A DNA stretch of 64,000 bases from Acetobacter okinawensis (GCF_002153655.1 NZ_JOPJ01000006.1:389379-453378); one strand, 5' to 3'. Positions 37,673 through 53,025 are shown, numbered from the stretch's first letter. Made by a program: numbers and translations. Notes: a model not told the origin generated them from the letters alone.

Positions 37673-38017
37673 ATGACGACAGCCCTGCTGATCCTGCATT
37701 TCTGTGTCACCATTGCTCTGATTGGCGTTGTGCTGATCCAGCGGAGCGAGGGTGGCGGCCTTGGTATTGGTAACAGTCAGGGTATGGGGGCCTTCATGTC
37801 CGGTCGCGGGACAGCAAACCTGCTGACCCGCACAACTGCCGTGCTGGCAGGGCTGTTCATGCTGCTCTCGCTCCTGCTTGCCATGCTTTACAAAGGCGGC
37901 GTGACAGGTGCCGGGCATGATATTCTGGCCCAACCCCCGGTCGAAACCGCACCCGTTGCGGCATCTGCCCCGCCTGCGGTGCAGACTCAGGCGCCTCCTG
38001 CGGCTTCCAAGCCCTGA
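37673..38017 (+). CDS. secG: preprotein translocase subunit SecG
   Basis: Accessory subunit of the SecYEG translocon in the inner membrane. The 114 residues have two transmembrane helices (about 3-22 and 52-72), the conserved QRSEGGGLGIG between them, and a Pro/Ala-rich C-terminal tail from about residue 85. It sits 27 nt after tpiA. Confidence 0.93.
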   Translation: MTTALLILHFCVTIALIGVVLIQRSEGGGLGIGNSQGMGAFMSGRGTANLLTRTTAVLAGLFMLLSLLLAMLYKGGVTGAGHDILAQPPVETAPVAASAPPAVQTQAPPAASKP

Positions 38018-38070
38018 AAAATGCATTCGTTCTTCTCTGATACCGTTTTGGTGCACAGGGAAGACTATGA

Positions 38071-40628
<2,558 letters not shown>

Positions 40629-40661
40629 TCAGCTCGTTTTTAATGACGATGCGTCGCATAT

Positions 40662-40700
40662 AAAAAAGACGCCATGGATATTTTCCATGGCGTCTTTTTT
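40662..40700. terminator. bidirectional intrinsic terminator between kdsA and gyrB
   Basis: A perfect 17-bp inverted repeat (40662-40678 and 40684-40700) with a 5-nt loop TATTT. The stem core is GACGCCATGGA, flanked by an A-run on the left and a T-run on the right, so it terminates both the rightward kdsA transcript and the leftward gyrB transcript. Confidence 0.93.
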
Positions 40701-40719
40701 TGTCGGTATGATGTTGAAT

Positions 40720-43203
<2,484 letters not shown>

Positions 43204-43250
43204 TTATACTCTGCCCATGGCATTGCGACCAGCGTGGAAGGCGCGTTTTG

Positions 43251-44438
43251 TCAGCAGATCGACAAAAAAGACCCCTGTCGGATGCTGGCAAACTGGGCAT
43301 GACCCTGCAATGGCGCAAATGGGGCGGAATCCGTGCCTGTTATCAGCACCGTGCTTTGAAAATTTTGCAGAATTTTTTGCAAGGATATCCGACGTTGCTC
43401 GTCCAGATGCACAAGGGGTTCATCAAGCAACAGCAGGGGGGCTGTTCCCCTGTGATCCCGGACCAGTCGGGCGTGCGCCAGAATAAGCCCGATGAGCAAA
43501 GACTTCTGCTGGCCGGTGCTGGCCAGTGCTGCGGGGAGTTTTTTTTTCAGGTCCATGAGTTGGAAGTCTGTTTTGTGCACCCCAAGACCTGAGCGACCTT
43601 TCTCCCGGTCTACCGTGCGTGTGGCAAAAAGTTTTTCCTTAAGCCAGTCTTCCACATGTAGCGCAGGTGCTGCGTCCAGTCGGTCTGCTATTGCACAGTC
43701 CAGCTTAATCTGTACGGCGGGAAAAGCATCCATATCCTGCTGGGCGTACAGGTTGATCTGGCGCACAGTCTCATTCCGGGCCGCGGCAACGGACACGCCA
43801 TGGCGGGCCATGGCACCTTCCAGCCCGGAGAGCCACACCTGCTCGTTGGCACGTGTTTGCAACAGGCGGTTTCTTTGTGTCATGGCGCGGTCATAGGCCG
43901 CCAGTTCGCGGGCATGGTGGGGATAGGCGGCCATAACCAGCCGGTCCAGAAAACGGCGTCGGCCAGAGGTGCTCTCGCTGAACAGCCGGTCCATCTGAGG
44001 GGTCAGCCAGACGGCTGCGAGGGGATTTTCCCAAGTGTTCTGGTTACGAAGTGGTCTGCCGTTTAACAGAAAAATCCGCCGTGGCGTTTCTGTGCCGGGT
44101 TGTAGGCCGGTGCCAAGGTCAATGGGATGGCCATCTACCAGAATATGGGAGGCAACACCCCAATGTGCGCTGCCGTTCTGACCAAAATGGCTTAGGGGAG
44201 CGCCGCGTAGCCCACGGCCGGGGGTCAGGAGAGAGACAGCTTCGAGCAGATTGGTTTTGCCGCTGCCATTCTCGCCAGTCAGCACAACAATGGGTGCTTG
44301 TGGACTGAGGGTAAGCTGGTCGTAATTACGGAAGCGGCAAAGAGAGAGCCGGCTGAGTTGCAGCTTTGTGGAAGGCAGCCCCTCCCTGCTGGTGAACAGG
44401 TGTGGGGCTGCGTGATGGTGTGACGCGGATGTTGTCAC
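43251..44438 (-). CDS. recF: DNA replication and repair protein RecF
   Basis: SMC-like ATPase loading RecA at gaps. The 395 residues include Walker A GENGSGKT at about 55-62, the ABC-like signature region (STGQQKSLLIGL) and Walker B LLLLDEP. The first ~28 residues are a His/Ser-rich extension not usual for RecF. The start overlaps the dnaN stop (44435-44438). Confidence 0.94.
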   Translation of the reverse strand: MTTSASHHHAAPHLFTSREGLPSTKLQLSRLSLCRFRNYDQLTLSPQAPIVVLTGENGSGKTNLLEAVSLLTPGRGLRGAPLSHFGQNGSAHWGVASHILVDGHPIDLGTGLQPGTETPRRIFLLNGRPLRNQNTWENPLAAVWLTPQMDRLFSESTSGRRRFLDRLVMAAYPHHARELAAYDRAMTQRNRLLQTRANEQVWLSGLEGAMARHGVSVAAARNETVRQINLYAQQDMDAFPAVQIKLDCAIADRLDAAPALHVEDWLKEKLFATRTVDREKGRSGLGVHKTDFQLMDLKKKLPAALASTGQQKSLLIGLILAHARLVRDHRGTAPLLLLDEPLVHLDEQRRISLQKILQNFQSTVLITGTDSAPFAPLQGHAQFASIRQGSFLSIC

Positions 44439-45559
44439 ACCCGCATCGGCATCAGGACATAGAGAGCGGATGGGCTATCCACATCGCGGACGATGGTGGG
44501 GGATGCACTGTCCGCAAAACAGAACTCGACTTCTTTTTCCACCTGATCGGTAATGTCGTTCAGGTAGCGGGCCTGAAAACCGATTTCGAGCGCTTCGGAA
44601 TCATAGGAAATGCGGTTGTCATCCAGCTCTTCCTTGGCTGTTCCCTGCTCGGCACTGCTGGCGGAGAGGGTGAGCAAGCCGGGTTCCAGCATCAGTTTGA
44701 CCGGGCGTGAGCGCTCCTGACTAATGGCCGCCACACGCGCTACGGCATCGGAAAAATCTTTTTTTCCTACGCGCAGAATGCGGGTGTTGTTGCGGGGGAT
44801 AACGCGTTCATATTCAGGAAACGTGCCATCAATCAGCTTGGATGTCAGCGTGATCGGGCCAACCGTGAACTGAATCCGTGTTTCGGAAAGAGCAACGGAG
44901 ATTTCTTCTGGCGCTTCGTCTATCAGCTTGCGCAGTTCTGCCACCGTTTTGCGCGGAATGATAACGCCCGGCATACCGGCAGCACCTGCCGGCATTTCTG
45001 CCTCCACCCGCGCCAGACGATGACCATCGGTTGCTACTGCGCGCAGGAGCGGTTTGCCGTCGATGTCCGCAGCATGCAGGTAGATACCGTTCAGGTAGTA
45101 CCGGGTTTCTTCCGTGGAAATGGCAAAACGTGTCCGGTCGATCAGTGAGCGCAGGATGGTGCCATTCAGGTGGAAACGATGCGGGAAGTCCCCTGCCCCC
45201 ATGGACGGAAAGTCATCCACACTCAGCACGTTCAGATGCGTTGCATAACGGCCTGCGCGCAGGTGGAGTTGGCCATCGCTGTCTGTCTGGTCAAGCTCCA
45301 CTTCAACGCCATCTGGCAGCTTACGCACGATTTCGTACAGTACAGAAGCAGGTGCAGTGGTCGCCCCTTCCCGCGTGATGGTGGCGGGAACGGTCTCAAC
45401 GACCTCGATTTCCATGTCCGTGGCCTTCAGGCAAAGTTGCCCGTTTGTGGCCTGCATGAGCACGTTGGCGAGAATGGGAATGGTATTGCGTTTTTCCGCC
45501 ACGCTCTGGATATGAGCCAACGCCTTGAGCAGCGTTGCGCGCTCTGCCGAAAATTTCAT
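44435..45559 (-). CDS. dnaN: DNA polymerase III sliding clamp (beta subunit)
   Basis: Ring-shaped processivity clamp. About 374 residues from ATG 45559 (MKFSAERATLLKALAHIQSV), preceded by AGAGGG. Three repeated clamp domains can be traced, with the C-terminal end LYVLMPMRV that forms part of the peptide-binding pocket. It is second in the dnaA-dnaN-recF-gyrB run, 118 nt after dnaA. Confidence 0.97.
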   Translation of the reverse strand: MKFSAERATLLKALAHIQSVAEKRNTIPILANVLMQATNGQLCLKATDMEIEVVETVPATITREGATTAPASVLYEIVRKLPDGVEVELDQTDSDGQLHLRAGRYATHLNVLSVDDFPSMGAGDFPHRFHLNGTILRSLIDRTRFAISTEETRYYLNGIYLHAADIDGKPLLRAVATDGHRLARVEAEMPAGAAGMPGVIIPRKTVAELRKLIDEAPEEISVALSETRIQFTVGPITLTSKLIDGTFPEYERVIPRNNTRILRVGKKDFSDAVARVAAISQERSRPVKLMLEPGLLTLSASSAEQGTAKEELDDNRISYDSEALEIGFQARYLNDITDQVEKEVEFCFADSASPTIVRDVDSPSALYVLMPMRV

Positions 45560-45677
45560 TGATCCCTCTTTCCTGCACAGCAAATTCCATACTCCTGAGT
45601 GGAGCAGGAACCCGGCTTGTCCGTTGTAAAACTAACAGGCCGCGTTGATCCGTCAATCCTTTTGAATAGCTGGCTTT

Positions 45678-47114
45678 TTAGCTCTCCAGCATGCGGCGCA
45701 TCAGTTCCACATCTTCGGCAAAAGCTGCGTCACGCTCCATCAGTTCCGTTACGCGGTTGACTGCATGCATGACTGTTGTGTGGTCACGGTTGCCAAACTT
45801 GCGGCCGATTTCGGGTAGGGAGCGGCTGGTGAGCTGCTTGGCCAGATACATAGCTACCTGCCGGGGACGGGCTACATTGCGGGCGCGGCGGGCAGAGGAC
45901 ATGTCAGTCAGGCGGATATTCCAGTGTTCCGCGACTTTTTTCTGGATTTCCTCAATGGTGACGCGCCGGTCATGGGCCTTGAGAATGTCGTGCAGTACAT
46001 CCTGCGTGGCTTCCAGCGTGACCGGGCGGCCAAAAAGGTTGGCGTGAGCAATCAGTCGGTTCAGGGCGCCTTCAAGCTCACGCACGTTGGATGTGATCTT
46101 GTGCGCTAGAAATTCCAGAACCTTTGCGGGCACCACAACTCCGGAGGCAGCAGCCTTGGCCTCCAGAATGGAAATGCGCAGCTCAAAAGTCGTGGCATGA
46201 ATATCGGCGACCATACCACACCCCAGACGGGTACGGAGCCTGTCCTCCAGCCCTGAAAGGTCAGATGGAGATTTATCGGCCGAGACTACGATCTGGCGGC
46301 CCGCATCCACCAGCGCGTTAAATGTGTGGAAGAATTCTTCCTGCGTATTGTCCTTGCCGATCAGGAATTGCAGGTCGTCAATCATGAGAACATCGACCGA
46401 GCGGAGCTGTTCCTTGAACTCGATGGTGGACTGGGAGCGGATGGCGGCAATAAAGCGGTACATGAATTTTTCGGCAGACATATAAGCTACCGAGACGTTG
46501 CCACTCCTCACCAGTTCCGCGCCTATGGCGTGCATGAGGTGCGTTTTACCCAAGCCAACGCCACCATACAGGAAAAGCGGGTTAAAGCCGACGCTGGAGG
46601 GTTTTTCCGCCACGCGGCGGGCGCAGGCATAGGCAAATTCATTGGGTTTGCCGACCACGAATGTATCAAACGTAAAGCGGCTGTCCAGCGCGGTAACAAG
46701 GTCACTGCGCACTTCGGCAACGGGTTTGGTGGCGGGGTTCTGCTCTTCTGGTGCAGAGGGGCTGCCTGCTGGCGGCGTTGCAGCTTCGGCCAACTGGAGC
46801 GGAGCCGGATCACCCGGTCTTGCGACCTGTAGCTCAACACGCCGGAGTGCTGGCACCTCATTGTGCCACAGCTCATTCAGGCGGTCCCCGTACTGGCTGC
46901 GAACCCAGTCGCGCAGGAAGCGTGTGGGGAGGAGGAGCGTAATTTCGTCCCCGTCAATCGGGCCGAGGGCAATCTGGGTCAGCCATGTGCGGTATTCAAC
47001 CTCACCGACCTCGCCCTTCAGGCGGCCACAGATACGCAGCCACGATTCCGCAAGCCCTTTGTTGTCTTCCAGTCGGGAAAAGGCGCTTTCGTCATCGTCC
47101 ACTCCGATTGTCAT
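45678..47114 (-). CDS. dnaA: chromosomal replication initiator protein DnaA
   Basis: Binds origin DnaA boxes and melts DNA. The 478 residues show domain I (about 20-95), a Pro/Ala-rich linker (about 105-135), the AAA+ domain with Walker A GGVGLGKTH and Walker B DVLMIDDLQF, and the C-terminal DNA-binding helix-turn-helix with the DnaA signature RDHTTVMHA. ATG preceded by GGGAG. Upstream is a 342-nt gap to rpsT. Confidence 0.97.
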   Translation of the reverse strand: MTIGVDDDESAFSRLEDNKGLAESWLRICGRLKGEVGEVEYRTWLTQIALGPIDGDEITLLLPTRFLRDWVRSQYGDRLNELWHNEVPALRRVELQVARPGDPAPLQLAEAATPPAGSPSAPEEQNPATKPVAEVRSDLVTALDSRFTFDTFVVGKPNEFAYACARRVAEKPSSVGFNPLFLYGGVGLGKTHLMHAIGAELVRSGNVSVAYMSAEKFMYRFIAAIRSQSTIEFKEQLRSVDVLMIDDLQFLIGKDNTQEEFFHTFNALVDAGRQIVVSADKSPSDLSGLEDRLRTRLGCGMVADIHATTFELRISILEAKAAASGVVVPAKVLEFLAHKITSNVRELEGALNRLIAHANLFGRPVTLEATQDVLHDILKAHDRRVTIEEIQKKVAEHWNIRLTDMSSARRARNVARPRQVAMYLAKQLTSRSLPEIGRKFGNRDHTTVMHAVNRVTELMERDAAFAEDVELMRRMLES

Positions 47115-47456
47115 TTTTGCTCCCGAGCGGTCATATAAAGGCGCATGTCGTGCGCAAAAAACTCAACGGGACCAAATGCTTTTGGCTGTGTGTCCCGGTA
47201 TGGATCTGTTTTGATGCGTGCCTTGCCTCAGCGCGACCGTAAAGACTCTTGCGGGTCAAGCCTGCTCAAGGGGCACTCTAACCAGAATAAAGCAGTGTCA
47301 TGCCTGCGGGCAACGAAAAAGCTTTTCCCTGATCGGATTGCACGGTTGCGGTGGCATCGGCCCCGCACAAAAAGCAAAGCCGAACCATCGGCATGATGAT
47401 TCGGCTTTGCTGCAAACAATCATGCTGGCAACTGCGGGAGTTGCCTGACTGCTTGA
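47115..47456. other. intergenic region between rpsT and dnaA
   Basis: This 342-nt gap, the only one above 300 nt, holds the rpsT terminator at its right side (47374-47410) and must contain the dnaA promoter. I read both strands and found no TTATCCACA-type DnaA box, no AT-rich repeat array and no credible small open reading frame, so it does not look like the replication origin. Confidence 0.6.
47374..47410 (-). terminator. intrinsic terminator of rpsT
   Basis: An 11-bp perfect inverted repeat, GCAAAGCCGAA (47374-47384) and TTCGGCTTTGC (47400-47410), with a 15-nt loop. On the minus strand the stem is followed by TTTTT (from 47373 downwards), so it terminates the leftward rpsT transcript before dnaA. 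Confidence 0.85.
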
Positions 47457-47726
47457 TTATGCGGTTGCCAGTGCCTTGATGCGGGCAGACAGGCGAGAAA
47501 TCTTACGCGCAATCGTGTTGTGGTGTGCAACGCCCTTGCTGGCTGCGCGCTGGATTTCCGGCTGTGCAACGCGCAGAGCTTCACGAGCGGCTGCCTGATC
47601 CCCGGATTCAATTGCGGTTTCCACTTTCTTGATGAAAGTGCGCATACGGGATTTGCGGGCCGTGTTACGGGCAGTCCGCTTTGCGGTCTGCCGGATGCGC
47701 TTACGCGCCGAAGCGATATTCGCCAT
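47457..47726 (-). CDS. rpsT: 30S ribosomal protein S20
   Basis: Primary 16S rRNA-binding ribosomal protein. The 89 residues start [17 protein letters not shown] and are highly basic and helical, as is normal for S20. It lies between mutM and dnaA, a position seen in other alphaproteobacteria, and is followed by its own terminator. Confidence 0.97.
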   Translation of the reverse strand: MANIASARKRIRQTAKRTARNTARKSRMRTFIKKVETAIESGDQAAAREALRVAQPEIQRAASKGVAHHNTIARKISRLSARIKALATA

Positions 47727-47833
47727 GAGTTTCTATTCTGTCCAGCACTAAGAAAAAAGTAAGGTGCCAACGCGCCGTATGGCCCGTCAGCACAAAGAGT
47801 AAGCGGTGCTGTAATGCACGCATGCGCTTTCAG

Positions 47834-48703
47834 TCAAGCGCGTTCCGCCCCTGACACCCCTATTTTACCCGTTTTCTGATGTTGCGGGCAGAAAAAAGTG
47901 GTGCGTCCGGCCTGTGTCATATGCTGCACGCCCGGACATGCGGGAGCCCCCGGACACTTGGGGCAAGGCTGGTTTTTTTTGCCGTAAACCTGCCATGCAT
48001 GCTGGAAGTAGCCCAGCCCACCCTCTGGGCGGACATAATCTTTCAGGCTTGATCCTCCTGCGGCAATGGCGTCCTGCAATACGGAGCGGATGGCGCGCAC
48101 CAGAGCGTTGGCTTTGCGGGGAGTCAGTGCACAGGCAGGTATGGTGGGAGCAATGGCTGCGCGGAACAGCGCTTCGCACACATAAATATTGCCAAGCCCG
48201 GCGACCACATGCTGGTCTAGCAAAAACGGCTTGATGGGAGTGCGGCGGCCTTTGCTGGCGTCTATCAGTGTCTGTGCGCTAAAGCCGTTGCCCAGAGGCT
48301 CGGGGCCCATGTCGGCAAATGCGCGGTAGCTGTTTTCTTCTGATGTGGGGACAAGGTCCAGCATGCCAAAACGGCGGGGATCTATATAACCACATCGTTT
48401 GCCGTCATCCGTCACGAACACCACGTGTTCATGACGTTGTGGAGGTTCGGGAGAATCGAGGACCACCCGCCCGGACATGCCCAGATGGAGAATAATCGAC
48501 TGGCCACAGGACAGGCGGATAAGAATATATTTGCCACGCCGATAAAAGCCCAGAATTCTGGCTCCGGTCACCTGCGTGGAAAAATCGGCAGGAATCTGCC
48601 ATCGCAGGTCGTGCCGACGGATGATTGTCTGCACAATGGTGCGATCTTGCAGGGCTATCTGCATACCGCGCATCACGGTTTCTACTTCGGGGAGTTCCGG
48701 CAT
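47834..48703 (-). CDS. mutM: formamidopyrimidine-DNA glycosylase (Fpg/MutM)
   Basis: Removes 8-oxoguanine and formamidopyrimidines and nicks the abasic site. The 289 residues start MPELPEVE with the catalytic Pro and Glu, include the helix-two-turn-helix [12 protein letters not shown], and end in a zinc finger. The finger reads [13 protein letters not shown], then FFCPQH: the position of the last cysteine of the usual C-x2-C is His, so the metal site may be C3H. The residues after the finger are a short tail. Divergent from ubiE by 29 nt. Confidence 0.95.
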   Translation of the reverse strand: MPELPEVETVMRGMQIALQDRTIVQTIIRRHDLRWQIPADFSTQVTGARILGFYRRGKYILIRLSCGQSIILHLGMSGRVVLDSPEPPQRHEHVVFVTDDGKRCGYIDPRRFGMLDLVPTSEENSYRAFADMGPEPLGNGFSAQTLIDASKGRRTPIKPFLLDQHVVAGLGNIYVCEALFRAAIAPTIPACALTPRKANALVRAIRSVLQDAIAAGGSSLKDYVRPEGGLGYFQHAWQVYGKKNQPCPKCPGAPACPGVQHMTQAGRTTFFCPQHQKTGKIGVSGAERA

Positions 48704-48732
48704 GGCTATAAAGCAGGGTATAGAGGAAACCC

Positions 48733-49515
48733 ATGACCGACAACTCTTTTGCGCCCTCCCCCGCTCCTTCTGACGTAACAGTGGAAGAAACGGATTTTGG
48801 CTTCCGTTCCGTCAGGAAGGAAGAAAAGAAAAACCTCGTCCGCGGCGTGTTTGACAGCGTGGCAGGACAGTACGATGTGATGAATGACATCATGTCGCTC
48901 GGGATCCATCGAATATGGAAGCGCATATTCGTCACGGAACTTGGGCCCCAGCCCGGCCTGACCCTGCTCGACCTTGCCGGGGGTACGGGGGACATTTCAT
49001 TCGGCTGGCTTAAAGCTGGTGGTGGCCCCGTTGTCATGACCGACATCAACCGCAGCATGCTTTCTGTCGGCCGTGACCGCGCACTCAACCGGGGTCTGGT
49101 GTCCGACCTGTCCTTCTGTGTGGTCGATGCCGAGGCCATTCCCGTGCGCGATATGTCCGTGGATCGTGTCTCCATCGCTTTTGGCCTGCGCAACTGCACG
49201 GACAAGCTGGCGGTCATTCGGGAAGCACGGCGTGTGCTCAAACCCGGTGGACGGTTTTTGTGCCTTGAATTCTCCCGCGTGCAGGTTGCAGCCTTGGCGC
49301 CAATTTATGATGCATGGTCCTTCAAGGTTCTGCCTGCCATGGGCGGGATCGTGGCCAAAGACCGGGAGAGCTACCAGTATCTGGCCGAGAGCATTCGCAT
49401 GTTCCCCGATCAGGAGACGCTGGCGGACATGTTCCGGGAGGCAGGTTTATCCCACGTCCGCTACCAGTCCCTCTCGGGGGGGATTGCGGCCATCCACTCT
49501 GGCTGGCGTATCTGA
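48733..49515 (+). CDS. ubiE: ubiquinone/menaquinone biosynthesis C-methyltransferase UbiE
   Basis: SAM-dependent C-methylation in ubiquinone synthesis. The 260 residues contain [20 protein letters not shown], the SAM motif [11 protein letters not shown] near 80-90 and FGLRNCTD; the LEFSRV segment is also typical. The first ~30 residues are an extra acidic leader. In many alphaproteobacteria ubiB follows; here coaBC starts 6 nt after the stop. Confidence 0.95.
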   Translation: MTDNSFAPSPAPSDVTVEETDFGFRSVRKEEKKNLVRGVFDSVAGQYDVMNDIMSLGIHRIWKRIFVTELGPQPGLTLLDLAGGTGDISFGWLKAGGGPVVMTDINRSMLSVGRDRALNRGLVSDLSFCVVDAEAIPVRDMSVDRVSIAFGLRNCTDKLAVIREARRVLKPGGRFLCLEFSRVQVAALAPIYDAWSFKVLPAMGGIVAKDRESYQYLAESIRMFPDQETLADMFREAGLSHVRYQSLSGGIAAIHSGWRI

Positions 49516-49521
49516 TCTGGT

Positions 49522-50748
49522 ATGTCTGTTGCCCCTCCTCCCCGCTCGGTCCTGCTGATTGTCGGCGGCAGCATAGCTGCCTGCAAAATGCCCGAACTGG
49601 TCCGTCTTCTTCTGGCGGAAGGCATACAGGTCCGGTGTGTTGTGACAGAGGGAGGGAGGCAATTTGTGACACCTCTAACGTTGCAGGCACTGAGTGGGCA
49701 GCCGGTTTATACGGACCTGTTCTCCCTGACCGCAGAGCAGGAAATGGGCCATATTGCTCTCTCCCGCTGGGCGGACCTGGTGCTGGTCTGCCCAGCATCG
49801 GCTAACCTGCTGGCACGCATGGCCTCCGGGCTGGCGGATGATCTGGCGGGGGCGCTACTGCTTGCGACTGATGCGCCCGTCATGGCCGTACCTGCCATGA
49901 ACGTAAGAATGTGGGAGCACCCGGCAACACAGGCCAATGTGACCTTGCTTGGTGAGCGGGGCGTGCAAATTATCCCTCCTGCGTGTGGCCCCATGGCCTG
50001 TGGCGAGTTTGGTCCGGGGCGCATGCCAGAGCCTGTAACAATCAGGGATGCCGTGCTGGCTTTTTATCGCCAGCAGCAAGCGTCAACTGGCCCTCTGGCC
50101 GGGTGTCGCGCCATGGTGACGGCAGGCCCCACGCATGAGCCGATTGACCCTGTACGTTACCTTGCCAACCGTTCGTCTGGCCAGCAGGGCTTTGCTATTG
50201 CCGCAGCGTTGGCTGACATGGGGGCTGATGTAACGCTTGTCAGCGGTCCTGTTCATCTGTCTCCCCCCGCTGGAGTAACCTATCTGGCATGCGAGACCGC
50301 GCGGGAGATGCACGCACTCGTTATGGGGAGTGGGCAGTTTGACGTGGCTGTCTGCACAGCCGCCGTGGCGGATTGGCGGCCCGAGCACGAAGCCGCACAA
50401 AAAATGAAAAAAACGGGCCTGCAGGATGTCCCCCCCGCCATAAAGCTGGTGCCCAACCCAGATATTCTGGCGGAACTTTCGGCAACTGGCTCCACCAGAC
50501 CAAAGCTGGTTATCGGTTTTGCGGCCGAGACCGAAAATATGGTTGCTCACGCCATAGCCAAAAGGCAGCGCAAGCAGTGTGACTGGATCGTGGCGAACGA
50601 TGTCAGCCCTGCTACGGGTATTATGGGCGGACAGGACAACCAGATTGTGCTGATAACACCTGACCGTGTTGAACCATGGCCAAAAATGAACAAAACCGAG
50701 GTGGCAAAACAGCTCGCCGCGCGTATAACGGTCTGGTTTTCTGAATAG
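49522..50748 (+). CDS. coaBC: bifunctional phosphopantothenoylcysteine decarboxylase / phosphopantothenate-cysteine ligase
   Basis: Two consecutive steps of coenzyme A synthesis. The 408 residues show an N-terminal FMN-dependent CoaC domain with GGSIAACKMPEL, the catalytic-histidine region HIALSRWAD and PAMNVRMW, and a C-terminal CoaB domain from about 190 with TAGPTHEPIDPVRYLANRSSG. Both halves look intact. Lies between ubiE and dut. Confidence 0.96.
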   Translation: MSVAPPPRSVLLIVGGSIAACKMPELVRLLLAEGIQVRCVVTEGGRQFVTPLTLQALSGQPVYTDLFSLTAEQEMGHIALSRWADLVLVCPASANLLARMASGLADDLAGALLLATDAPVMAVPAMNVRMWEHPATQANVTLLGERGVQIIPPACGPMACGEFGPGRMPEPVTIRDAVLAFYRQQQASTGPLAGCRAMVTAGPTHEPIDPVRYLANRSSGQQGFAIAAALADMGADVTLVSGPVHLSPPAGVTYLACETAREMHALVMGSGQFDVAVCTAAVADWRPEHEAAQKMKKTGLQDVPPAIKLVPNPDILAELSATGSTRPKLVIGFAAETENMVAHAIAKRQRKQCDWIVANDVSPATGIMGGQDNQIVLITPDRVEPWPKMNKTEVAKQLAARITVWFSE

Positions 50749-50788
50749 CGTTAATACAGAACCTGTGTGAAATACTAAGGAGCCGTGC

Positions 50789-51268
50789 ATGTCCGCCTAT
50801 GAAAAACCGACCGATACCGTGGGCATCAAGGTTCGGCGACTTTCTCATGGACAGGACCTGCCTCTGCCAGCGTATGCAACCCGTGGGGCTGCTGGCATGG
50901 ATCTATTGGCTGCTCTGGCTGCCCCTTTGCGGCTGGAACCCGGGCAACGGGGGCTGGTGCCAACGGGGCTGAGCATTGCCCTGCCCGCTGGCTACGAGTT
51001 GCAGGTGCGCCCCCGTTCAGGTCTGGCCCTCAAACACGGCATTGTTCTACCCAATGCACCAGGCACCATTGATGAGGATTACCGGGGCGAAATTGGCGTA
51101 ATAGTCATGAATGCCGGGCAGGAAGCCTTTGTCATAGAGCCGGGAATGCGGATTGCGCAGGCTGTAATTGCTCCGGTTGTCCGCGCGACATGGATTGAAT
51201 GTGACGATCTGGACACAACCGAGCGCGGTGCGGGAGGGTTTGGTAGTACGGGAACGGGAGCGTCATGA
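50789..51268 (+). CDS. dut: dUTP diphosphatase
   Basis: Trimeric dUTPase hydrolysing dUTP to dUMP. The 159 residues show the five family motifs: [20 protein letters not shown], the [11 protein letters not shown] catalytic stretch, GMRIAQ and the C-terminal [11 protein letters not shown]. Preceded by AAGGAG. The stop overlaps the ABC permease ATG (ATGA at 51265-51268), which ties an import system to this gene at the translational level. Confidence 0.96.
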   Translation: MSAYEKPTDTVGIKVRRLSHGQDLPLPAYATRGAAGMDLLAALAAPLRLEPGQRGLVPTGLSIALPAGYELQVRPRSGLALKHGIVLPNAPGTIDEDYRGEIGVIVMNAGQEAFVIEPGMRIAQAVIAPVVRATWIECDDLDTTERGAGGFGSTGTGAS

Positions 51269-53010
51269 ACGACACAAGGCAGAGCTTCTCTTTCTCACCA
51301 GAGTTATGTTCCTCGCTCCCTGCTCCATGCCGGAAGCGTAATGGGGGCTGGCTGGCCGGATTGATCGTTTTTTCTGTCATTCTGCTGTGTGTTGCTTCTC
51401 TTCAACCTACGGTGCCGGTTTTATCTGGTTTGGATGGCGTGCAACCGCTGGATGTGATGCGTCTGCCTGAATATGCGGTGCAGAGCATGGGCCGTATGGT
51501 GGTGGGGCTGGTTTGTTCCTTGCTGTCGGCTTTGGTGTGTGTAGCACTTATATTCAGGAGCCGGTGGGCGGCAACATGCCTGTTGCCTCTGCTCGCAGTT
51601 GGGCAGTCTTTTCCTGTTCTGGCCATTCCATTACTGCTGCTCCCCTTTGTACATACCCAGATTTCCGCGCATGTTATTGGTGCGGATAGTGTGGTTGTCA
51701 TGACAATATGGTGCAGCCAGTTCTGGGGTATGGTGCAGGTGCTGTGCCAGCGCTTTTATGGCGTTCCGAGTGATCTGGAAGATGTGGTCTGCTGCTTTGG
51801 CCTGACAACATGGCAGAAGTTCTGGCAACTGGAAGTGCCCTTTGCCATTCCTGCTCTGGTGCGCAAGACCATGCTTTCCATGGGGGGGAGTTGGTTTGCC
51901 GCACTTTATGCAGAAAGTGTGGTGCTGGATGGCCACAACTGGTTCTTAATCGGGTTAGGTTCTTATGTGCGGCAGGCGGCTGTTGCACAGAATGTGGGCG
52001 CACTTCTTGCGGCCCTTGTGTGTATGCTGGCTGTTCTTGTATTTTTTGACCAGTTCCTGTTTCGCCCGCTTTCTGTGTGGGCTGTGCGTTTTCAACCCGG
52101 AAAAGTGGGGGATATCCCGCTTGTGGAACCTTGGTTTCTCAAGCTGTTGCGGCGCACGCATGTTTTTCGCCTTTGTGTCCTGTTTTGTGTGGGGGCATGG
52201 CACAGGCTCAGCCGATTGCCGTTTGGCGCACGTTATGTGCAGGAACAGAAGCTGGACGAGGGGCGTGCGCAATATGGCTGGGTTGCTTCGGGCATCGGTC
52301 TTGCCGTAGCGGTACTTGCTGCGGTGTTGGCATGGCCATATCTGCACGTAGGGTATGAGTTATCCGTTCTCGGGACGGTTGTTCTACGTGGCGGCATGAC
52401 GGGGCTGCGTGTGTTTGTTATGGTCGGTCTTGCCTCGCTGGTATGGATACCGCTTGGGGTCTGGCTGGGTCTGCGCTCATCCCATGCCGGGCGTGCGCGC
52501 AGGCTTGTGCAGTATTGTACTATCTTCCCTGCCAATCTGTTTTTTCCTCTTGGCGCTGCGGGGTTGGCAGTCTGCCCATTTGTTCCAGCATATTGGCAGT
52601 CCCTCCTGATCGTACTGGGGGCGCAGTGGTTTATTGCCTTGGGGGTACTGGCCGGAGCAAGTGCTTACCCCCCAGACCTGCTGGAGGCGGCACGTAATCT
52701 GAACGTCCGTGGCGGCCTGTGGTGGCGCAAGGTTCTACTGCCCGGTATTCTGCCGTATTATCTGGCGGGGCTTGTTGCCGCAACCAGCAGTGCCTGGAAT
52801 GCGGCTATTGCTGCAGAATGGCTTGTATGGGGCCAGAAAACCCTGAGTGTGCCCGGTCTTGGCAGCTTTATGGCGGATGCCTCGGCCCATGGGAATGTGA
52901 GTGCTGTGGTACTTGGGGCGGTGGGCATGTGCCTATTTATGATGTTTTTGAACGCTTTTTTATGGCGTCCTCTGTCTGACTATGTTTCTCGCCGTCTAAA
53001 ACTGAATTGA
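51265..53010 (+). CDS. ABC importer permease with two fused permease domains (NitT/TauT-like)
   Basis: A 581-residue inner-membrane protein with two binding-protein-dependent permease domains, roughly 70-270 and 375-570, each with five or six helices. Each half has its own EAA-type coupling loop: [20 protein letters not shown] and [20 protein letters not shown]. Such tandem permeases work without a second subunit. The partner ATPase follows after 15 nt. No substrate-binding protein gene is nearby, so the substrate is unknown; the ATPase type suggests an anion such as a sulfonate or nitrate-like compound, but that is weak inference. Confidence 0.87.
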   Translation: MNDTRQSFSFSPELCSSLPAPCRKRNGGWLAGLIVFSVILLCVASLQPTVPVLSGLDGVQPLDVMRLPEYAVQSMGRMVVGLVCSLLSALVCVALIFRSRWAATCLLPLLAVGQSFPVLAIPLLLLPFVHTQISAHVIGADSVVVMTIWCSQFWGMVQVLCQRFYGVPSDLEDVVCCFGLTTWQKFWQLEVPFAIPALVRKTMLSMGGSWFAALYAESVVLDGHNWFLIGLGSYVRQAAVAQNVGALLAALVCMLAVLVFFDQFLFRPLSVWAVRFQPGKVGDIPLVEPWFLKLLRRTHVFRLCVLFCVGAWHRLSRLPFGARYVQEQKLDEGRAQYGWVASGIGLAVAVLAAVLAWPYLHVGYELSVLGTVVLRGGMTGLRVFVMVGLASLVWIPLGVWLGLRSSHAGRARRLVQYCTIFPANLFFPLGAAGLAVCPFVPAYWQSLLIVLGAQWFIALGVLAGASAYPPDLLEAARNLNVRGGLWWRKVLLPGILPYYLAGLVAATSSAWNAAIAAEWLVWGQKTLSVPGLGSFMADASAHGNVSAVVLGAVGMCLFMMFLNAFLWRPLSDYVSRRLKLN

Positions 53011-53025
53011 ACGGATAAACCTGAA

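Noticed and set aside
44474..44482. CTATCCACA, a near match to a DnaA box
   Set aside because: Single site, one mismatch, inside the dnaN coding sequence with no companions.
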